From Pseudomonadota bacterium (GTDB lineage Bacteria; Myxococcota_A; Polyangia; Polyangiales; Polyangiaceae), in assembly GCA_023460875.1 (NCBI GenBank), contig JAEWOQ010000013.1, positions 1-13,128 on the forward strand: a DNA stretch of 13,128 nucleotides, in the 5' to 3' direction. The notes beneath the pieces were generated by a model. It was not told where the DNA came from and made no database searches. It worked only from the letters and a program-made list of their open reading frames with translations. Position numbers and translations under genes: made by a program. This document shows positions 6,392 to 13,128 of this stretch, piece by piece. How positions within the stretch are numbered: the first letter of the stretch is position 1; every line of letters starts with the position of its first letter.

Positions 6392-7564
6392 TCAGAACAG
6401 CGCGGTCGGGTTCGCTTCGGTGCGGAAGTACCAGCCTGGGGCGCCAGCGTCTGCGACCGTGCCAGAGAGGAGGCGGGCGCCCTTGCCCCCATCGCCGCAG
6501 CTCCCTCCGCCGCCCCCGCCCCCGACGCGCAGGTTGGGCAAGGTGCCGGGGACCGTGTTCGTGCCCGGCTCGCCCCCGTCCAGGTTGATGCTGCCCTCGT
6601 GGGTGATGTCTGGAGCGATCAGGTGCACGCAGCCCCCGCCCCCGCCGCCGCCAGCGGCCATGGCCACCGCGGGCAATGACCCGCTCGCGGCGACCCTCAC
6701 CTCCGTATGGCCGCCGCTGCCGCCCCGGACGTCGATGAGGGCGTCTGGCGCGGTGACGATGCTCCCCCGGGCCGCCGCGATCACGATGCCGCCGCCGCCC
6801 CCGCTGCACGCGTTGCAGCTGCCGCTGCCCTGGGTGCCGCCCCCTTGGGCGGAGATCGTCCCGTCGACGCGGATCCCCTCGCCCGCGAGCAGGACCACCG
6901 AGCCCCCGCCGAAGGCCGCGTTATCGGCGGCCTGTGGCCCCGTGCCATACCAGCCGCCGCCTCCGCCGAAGCGCCCGGGAGCCAGGAGGAAGCGCGCCGT
7001 GTCCTGCAAGCCGAACCCTCCTTCTGCCCCGATGGCCGTGCCGGTGGTGACGACGATCGGGCTCCTGGGGGCGCTCAGCGCGTTGCCGATCTCTGGATCC
7101 CGGTGCCAGGGCCACTCGACGGCGCCCGTCGAGTAGTTGAGGAAGCCCGGGGGCGCCGCTTTGTCGATGGTGAGCGTGCCTTCGATGATGATGCTTTTGG
7201 TAGCGCGGAGGGTCACGCCGCTCGGGATGATGAGCGTGCCCCCCTCGCGGATCGTCAGCTCTTCGAACTGTAGGTTGGCGTCGTCGATCAGCTCAGTGAG
7301 CTCGAGCGAGTCCTCGATGGTGAAGCTGCCCGCGCTGCCGTCGCCATAGACGAGCAGCTCGGCGGAGGAGCTCTCCGGTCCGGGCGGCCCCTCCGGCCCG
7401 GCGGGGCCTTCCGGACCCTCTGGTCCCTCGGCTCCTTCGGGTCCTGGGGGACCCTCCGCGCCAGTGAGGCCATCGGCGCCGACGCTCCCGTCCTCACCGC
7501 CACACGAGATGGCGAACAGGCTCGTAGTCAGGAGGGTGACGAGGGTGCGCGGAGAGAGGATCAT
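6392..7564 (-). CDS. Collagen-like, glycine-rich repeat lipoprotein, 390 aa
   Basis: The start is ATG at 7564; an in-frame TAG four codons upstream rules out a longer form, yet no Shine-Dalgarno is visible. MILSPRTLVTLLTTSLFAIS precedes Cys21, an acceptable lipobox (A-I-S-C), so the protein is probably an outer-membrane lipoprotein. Residues 26-64 are 13 uninterrupted Gly-X-Y triplets (GPE, GPP, GAE, GPA), a collagen-like stalk. Residues 66-135 look beta-rich (LTIREGGTLIIPSGVTLRA, SIIIEGTLTID). The body (199-360) has poly-Gly runs separating repeated strands: GGGSVVLLAGEGIRVDGTIS, GGGIVIAAARGSIV..IDVRGG and GGGCVHLIAPDITHEGSINL. This pattern is compatible with a parallel beta-helix and with Gly-rich surface proteins of myxobacteria. 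No catalytic residues are recognised. Likely a surface or matrix structural protein. It is transcribed alone, with tandem 14-bp repeats upstream. Confidence 0.85.
   Translation of the reverse strand: MILSPRTLVTLLTTSLFAISCGGEDGSVGADGLTGAEGPPGPEGAEGPEGPEGPAGPEGPPGPESSSAELLVYGDGSAGSFTIEDSLELTELIDDANLQFEELTIREGGTLIIPSGVTLRATKSIIIEGTLTIDKAAPPGFLNYSTGAVEWPWHRDPEIGNALSAPRSPIVVTTGTAIGAEGGFGLQDTARFLLAPGRFGGGGGWYGTGPQAADNAAFGGGSVVLLAGEGIRVDGTISAQGGGTQGSGSCNACSGGGGGIVIAAARGSIVTAPDALIDVRGGSGGHTEVRVAASGSLPAVAMAAGGGGGGGCVHLIAPDITHEGSINLDGGEPGTNTVPGTLPNLRVGGGGGGGSCGDGGKGARLLSGTVADAGAPGWYFRTEANPTALF
7373..7489 (-). repeat. Collagen-like Gly-X-Y coding repeat (13 triplets)
   Basis: Nine-base periodic, GC-rich coding repeat giving residues 26-64 of the lipoprotein: GSV, GAD, GLT, GAE, GPP, GPE, GAE, GPE, GPE, GPA, GPE, GPP, GPE. 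Bacterial collagen-like segments of this kind can trimerise; whether 13 triplets suffice here is unknown. Confidence 0.9.
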
Positions 7565-7932
7565 GAGCGGAGACTACCGTCTGCGGAAAGGCCGACCAAG
7601 GGTGCCCGCCGGCCGGTTTTCGTCGGGCGGTTTTCGTCGGCCGGTTTTCGTCGGGCGGAGCACCGTCCTGCCCCGGAAGCGGCGATTCCTCGGCGGGGAG
7701 GGCGCTGGACCTGGTGAGCAGCGGCCCGGTCGGGGCGTCGTGTCGAGAGGGCGTCGGGATGTTATGCGTGCCGCGCATGATTGAAGGGGAACGCATGCGG
7801 TTTTTGCATGTATGAGTGGGGGATCTGGGGCGCCTGCGGGGGGAGGGGTGAATCCGGAGGCGCGCGGCAGGTAGCTGTGACCCCTCGCTGATGGTGGGCG
7901 GTGACTTGGCCGAACTCTCAGCCCCTACCGCC
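7565..7932. other. Intergenic region upstream of the collagen-like lipoprotein gene
   Basis: The 368 bases lie between the end of the oxidoreductase gene and the lipoprotein start, both on the minus strand. The region holds the 14-bp tandem repeats (7614-7655) and a less GC-rich patch at about 7760-7815 with an ATGCG-N5-CGCAT palindrome (7764-7778) and several further GCATG-type motifs. The lipoprotein promoter should lie here, but no convincing -35/-10 pair was found. No terminator with a T-run was found after the oxidoreductase gene. Confidence 0.55.
7614..7655. repeat. Three tandem 14-bp repeats upstream of the lipoprotein gene
   Basis: CGGTTTTCGTCGGG, CGGTTTTCGTCGGC and CGGTTTTCGTCGGG lie head to tail, followed by a further CGG. 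Only the last base of the middle copy differs. The array begins 50 bp upstream of the lipoprotein ATG, where a repeated operator could act; it could equally be neutral slippage. Confidence 0.85.
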
Positions 7933-8894
7933 TCAGGCCCGTGACCGTAGGGCGGGCAGGATCTCCCGCTCGGCGAGGTCGAGGAAGGGCGCCTGGTCCT
8001 GGCCGACGTGGTGTAGGTAGACCTCGTCGAAGCCGATTTGCTCGAGCTCGTGGACGCGCTCGACGAGCTCGGCGACCGAGTCGGTGACGATCGCGGCGCG
8101 CGCGATGTCTTCGTCCGGCAGGGCCCGGCCAGCAGCGGCGAAATCCGCGGGGGTCGGGAGGTCCTTGTCGAACCGAGCGCCGAGCGCGTGGTTGCGCCAC
8201 TGGTGCCGCGCGATCGCCCACGCCTCGTCGCGGCTCGCGGCGACCGAGACGTGGACCTGGAGCGCGAGGGGCCCCGCGCCACCCGCGCCGCGGTACGCCT
8301 CGACGACCTCGCGCACCTGAGCGACCTCCGCGTTGATCGTCACGAGACCGTCGGCCCAGCGCGCGGCGCGCGCGGCCGTCTCGGGGGTGAGCGCGGGTCC
8401 GATGATTGGGGGCGGGATCTCGGGCAAGGAGTAGAGGCGTGCCCGGTCGACCGTGACGAGCCCGCGGTGGGTGACCTCCTCGCCCGCGAGGAGGCGGCGG
8501 ACGACCTCGACGCACTCCTCCAGGCGCGCCTGGCGCACGGGTTTGTCGGGCCATGGGTCGCCCGTGACGTGCTCGTTCATGTTCTGGCCCGAGCCGAGCG
8601 CGATCCAGAACCGGCCGGGGAACATCTCGGCGAGCGTCGCGGCGAGGTGAGCGACGATCGCCGGGTGGTAGCGTTGCCCGGGCGCGGTGACCGTCCCGAG
8701 GCGCAGTCGCGTCGTCGCGAGCGCCGCGCCGAGCCACGCCCACGCGAGCCCCGAGTGCCCTTGGGCGAGAGACCACGGGGCGAAGTGGTCCGAGCACATC
8801 GCCATATCGAACCCTGCCCGCTCGGCCCGCTGCACGTCACGGAGCAGACGCGAAGGCGCGATCTGCTCGTGGGAGGCGTGGAAGCCGTACCTGG

Positions 8895-8898
<4 letters not shown>
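7933..8898 (-). CDS. LLM-class (luciferase-like fold) flavin/F420-type oxidoreductase, 321 aa
   Basis: The start is GTG at 8898, overlapping the GH15 stop by 4 nt (GTGA), with AGGAGGG at 8902-8908 just upstream. The frame stays open further upstream, but that part is out-of-frame shadow of the GH15 gene. The protein MTRYGFHASHEQIAPSRLLR is typical of the TIM-barrel luciferase-like monooxygenase superfamily: AERAGFD (25-31), SDHFAPW (36-42), LGTVTAPGQRYHPA (67-80), GSGQNMNEH (102-110), WPDKPVRQARL (116-126) and ADGLVT near 185. These match the subfamily including F420-dependent glucose-6-phosphate dehydrogenase-like proteins, and especially the 'probable non-F420 flavinoid oxidoreductase' group (TIGR03885, from memory). 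Cofactor (F420 or FMN) and substrate cannot be read from the sequence. It is probably cytoplasmic. Length is normal for the family. Coupling to a GH15 glycosidase suggests a sugar-related job, which is inference. Confidence 0.9.
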
Positions 8899-10772
<1,874 letters not shown>

Positions 10773-11018
10773 CCCTGTCCTTGCTACCCCAGGTCAGTGC
10801 GCTGCGCACCCCGAGGGGCCCCCGAGTGGCTCGGCGTCCGGTCCTCCCCCGAGCGCCAGAATTGCGCCGTGGCCCACGGCGTTCGCGCGCGTGGCGCCCT
10901 CACCAAGGCATCACCGTCGGTGCTCGCCGACACCGCGCCACCGCGCTGACACGGCGCAGCGCGCGATGTTCGGGAGGGAGATGCCTTGGCGAGCAGGCCG
11001 GTGGTTAGGACGGCGGCT
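10773..11018. other. Intergenic region between the metallopeptidase-like and GH15 genes
   Basis: The 246 bases are GC-rich and contain only short inverted repeats (for example GTCGG 10916-10920 with CCGAC 10927-10931). No clear promoter hexamers or T-tailed terminator. The GH15 transcript presumably starts here unless it reads through from the gene upstream. Confidence 0.5.
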
Positions 11019-13128
11019 TCAGTCGGGCCAGGCGTAGGGTGGGGCGATCGTGACCTCTTCGATGCTGGCGACGCCGGACCAGCCGCTGTCCACGAGCCCG
11101 TACCAGCCGTTGCTCGACTTGCTCGTGTAGAGCTCGAGATCCCCGATGAGGTGCGCGGTGCCGCTGGCGCTCAGCCCCGCTCCGAACCAGCCGAGAGGGT
11201 AGAACGTCCCTTGAACGACGGCCGCGCCGCTCACGTCGAAGCCGCGCGAGGCGATGCCCGGGCCCGCCTGGCCGATGAGGCTCAGGGCGCCGATCCGGCC
11301 GCCGCTCACGGTCCCCTGGACGATCGTCGCGTGGTCTTCGATGCGCGCGTCGCCCGTCACCGTGCCGCCCAAGATCTTCGCGTAGGGTCCGACGTAGACG
11401 CTCGCCGCCGTCCCGGGGGGCGCGCAGCCGCCGCCGTTGGCGTGCCGTTCGGTCCCCGCGGGGCAGTCATCGAGGGCGCCGTCGCGGAACCCGGCGGGCC
11501 ACGCCCCGTCGAGCTGCACCATGTACGGGTAGCGATGGATCGCCGGGTAGGGGGTGCCGTCGCTGGGGTTCGACCAGACGATCTTCTGGTACTCGGTGGG
11601 GGTCGCGACGACGACCAGATAGAGGTGCTCTCCGGGGGTGACGCAGAGGTGCAGCTCGCCCTCGCTGCCGGCCCGGAGGGGGCTGTAGCGTGCCTCGGTG
11701 AGCTCCGGGTTCGTCGCCACGAGCCCGAACCTCCAGCCCGAGCTCGCGCCCGCCTGCGTCACGCCGCGGAAGGAGACCTTCACGCTCTCCGCGCCGTCCT
11801 CGGGGTGCAGGCGCACGACGTTGTAGCCCCAGCGCTGGGGCGCCCAGTGGTAGGGCGACACGAAGCGGCGCGTCTCCGTCCAGGCGTCGTCGAGGGACTC
11901 CAGGCGCGTGAGGCGCAAGCGCCGATCCGTGCGCCCCTGCGTGTCTTCGATCGAGCCGTAGGAGGCGCGGTAAACCTCGCCTTGGTCGTGTCCGCCGCTC
12001 CCGTCGCTGCCCGTGGGTGGGGGATCTCGGTAGTCCCAGGTGACGTTGTGCATCGCCCACTCGCCGAACAGATCGTTCAGCTGCTCGATGTCCCAGCCCT
12101 GGCTCAGCAGGAGCTTCTGCCACGGATCCCGCTGCCCCGCGGGGGCCTCGTAGCTCCACATCTCGTTCACCGCCTCGTAGCAGTGCTTGTCCTTCAGGAA
12201 CTCGAAGAACTGCCAGTTGCAGTAACGGTTGCGCGTGGAGCCGTAGTACAGGTGCGGCGCGTTCACGAGCATGTCCGAGCAGTGCACGTTGTCGCGGTAG
12301 ATCTGGTGCGGCATCCAGTTGGCGTGGCTCTCGTAGATCCAGCAGCCGGTGCCACCGCAATCGGGGAACCCCTGCGTGGACGTCTGGACGCCGTGCATGA
12401 ACTCGTGAGCGAGGCCCCAGTCGTCGTTGAGCGCCCCGGGCCCGACCCAGAGCCCCATGTAGCTGTTGCCGCCGCTGTTCCAGCCGCCGCCCCACAGAGG
12501 ATAGTAGTCGTCGATGTGGATCGTGGCCTTCCACTTCTGCGCAGAGCCGCAGTAGGGCTCACGGAAGTAGATCGGATCGCCGAAGTAGGTGTCCCAGATG
12601 CTCTCCAGGGTGGCGAGGGCCCGCTCGACGGTCTGCGCGCTCGGCGGCGAGGCGACGCCCTGGAGCGGCGAGGGCGGCGACTGGCCCGAGGTGTACCAGT
12701 AGATGGCGAAGTGCTCGGACTCGCCGCGCAGCTGGTGGCCGTCGCTGCCGGAGGCGGGAGCCGTCCAGGTGCCCGGGGTGCAGGCGAGGGGCGAGGTCCG
12801 ACAGCTGCTCGCCCAGGTGGTGTCGCGGGTGCCCGGTGCGCAGGCGCCCGGGGTGTCTCCGCCCAGCACACATCGACCGCCAGAGCAGACCTCCTCGGCG
12901 CCGCAGGCCTGGTCACAGCCGCCGCCCCCGCTGCCCCCGGCGCCGTCCCCGCCGTTTCCGTTGCCCCCGTTGCCCCCGCTGCCAGGGAGCCCGTCCGAGG
13001 ACCCGCCCGTCGACGTCCCCCCCGTCGACGTCCCCCCCGCGGTGCCCTCCCCCCCGTCGCCCCCGCAGGCCCCGAGGGCGAGGGCGAGCACGCAGCCGAG
13101 GAGCGCGCAGAGGGCTCCTCCGTGGAGC
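11019..13128 (-). CDS. Large lipoprotein with putative gluzincin-type metallopeptidase domain and beta-helix tail (5' partial)
   Basis: The frame runs off the right edge without a stop. Codons upstream of the GTG at 13091 still encode signal-like sequence (CALLGCVLALALGAC), so the true start lies outside. Numbering from that GTG, the lipobox L-G-A-C ends at Cys9. A Gly/Ser/Thr/Asn-rich linker (10-58, including GGTST twice) follows, then a Cys-rich stretch CDQACGAEEVCSGGRC (59-74). The central domain opens with SEHFAIYWYTSG (125-136) and contains HEFMHGVQ (229-236) and IYESHANW (252-259). The HExxH...E arrangement (His229, Glu230, His233, Glu254) fits a zinc metallopeptidase; from memory the fold resembles DUF6055-type proteins. 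Residues 420-525 look beta-rich. Residues 565-655 (VYVGPYAKILGGTVTGDARI...) show short periodic strands like a left-handed beta-helix. Expected on the cell surface or secreted. Substrate unknown; activity is inferred only from the motif. Confidence 0.88.
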   Translation of the reverse strand, partial: LHGGALCALLGCVLALALGACGGDGGEGTAGGTSTGGTSTGGSSDGLPGSGGNGGNGNGGDGAGGSGGGGCDQACGAEEVCSGGRCVLGGDTPGACAPGTRDTTWASSCRTSPLACTPGTWTAPASGSDGHQLRGESEHFAIYWYTSGQSPPSPLQGVASPPSAQTVERALATLESIWDTYFGDPIYFREPYCGSAQKWKATIHIDDYYPLWGGGWNSGGNSYMGLWVGPGALNDDWGLAHEFMHGVQTSTQGFPDCGGTGCWIYESHANWMPHQIYRDNVHCSDMLVNAPHLYYGSTRNRYCNWQFFEFLKDKHCYEAVNEMWSYEAPAGQRDPWQKLLLSQGWDIEQLNDLFGEWAMHNVTWDYRDPPPTGSDGSGGHDQGEVYRASYGSIEDTQGRTDRRLRLTRLESLDDAWTETRRFVSPYHWAPQRWGYNVVRLHPEDGAESVKVSFRGVTQAGASSGWRFGLVATNPELTEARYSPLRAGSEGELHLCVTPGEHLYLVVVATPTEYQKIVWSNPSDGTPYPAIHRYPYMVQLDGAWPAGFRDGALDDCPAGTERHANGGGCAPPGTAASVYVGPYAKILGGTVTGDARIEDHATIVQGTVSGGRIGALSLIGQAGPGIASRGFDVSGAAVVQGTFYPLGWFGAGLSASGTAHLIGDLELYTSKSSNGWYGLVDSGWSGVASIEEVTIAPPYAWPD
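13006..13035 (-). repeat. Perfect 15-bp tandem duplication in the lipoprotein linker
   Basis: CCCGTCGACGTCCCC occurs twice head to tail (13006-13020 and 13021-13035). On the coding strand it gives GGTST-GGTST within the flexible linker behind the lipid anchor. The exact identity points to a recent slippage event that could vary linker length between strains. Confidence 0.85.

Noticed and set aside
6099..7136. Plus-strand proline-rich open frame opposite the collagen-like gene
   Set aside because: It is the mirror of the glycine codons on the other strand (poly-Pro from poly-Gly), and has no ribosome site or recognisable domain.
7614..7655. CRISPR-like array
   Set aside because: Units are 14 bp, directly adjacent and without spacers.
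10916..10931. Short inverted repeat as terminator of the metallopeptidase-like gene
   Set aside because: Only five pairs and no T-run; expected by chance in such GC-rich DNA.

Overview
The window is GC-rich DNA with strong G/C preference at third codon positions. It encodes several Cys-rich, Gly/Ser/Thr-linker or Pro-rich lipoproteins and OmpA/peptidoglycan-binding proteins. This style fits a myxobacterium (Myxococcota, perhaps a Polyangiales or Sandaracinus-like lineage), but that is inference from protein style, not a marker gene. No RNA genes, CRISPR arrays, transposases or integrases were seen.

Left half (1-6039, + strand): five tightly packed genes that look like one operon, with junctions of 8 nt overlap, 2 nt gap, 4 nt overlap and 8 nt overlap. 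Gene 1 enters from beyond the left edge. It carries two OmpA-like peptidoglycan-associated domains, each interrupted by a PG_binding_1-like segment, followed by an unrelated C-terminal part. Gene 2 encodes a 742-aa protein of unknown function with a possible papain-fold (NlpC/P60-like) Cys/His arrangement. Genes 3 and 5 encode cysteine-rich exported proteins sharing one exact cysteine spacing, and between them gene 4 encodes a 177-aa, apparently cytoplasmic, acidic protein. Codon use changes sharply inside gene 1, just after its second OmpA domain, and stays relaxed into gene 2. This suggests a conserved carrier with an exchangeable C-terminal tip plus cargo. It is the best candidate here for an undescribed envelope-associated (possibly effector/immunity) module; that role is inference.

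Middle (6040-7932): a convergent intergenic region with a long perfect-stem hairpin, then a minus-strand lipoprotein with 13 collagen-like Gly-X-Y triplets and a glycine-rich repeat body. Upstream of it lie three tandem 14-bp repeats.

Right half (7933-13128, - strand): a GH15 glycosidase (glucoamylase/trehalase type) overlaps by 4 nt a luciferase-like-monooxygenase-fold oxidoreductase. Together they form a two-gene unit probably acting on alpha-glucan or trehalose-derived sugar. Upstream of them is a large lipoprotein, open at the right edge, with an HExxH...E metallopeptidase signature and a C-terminal beta-helix-like repeat region.
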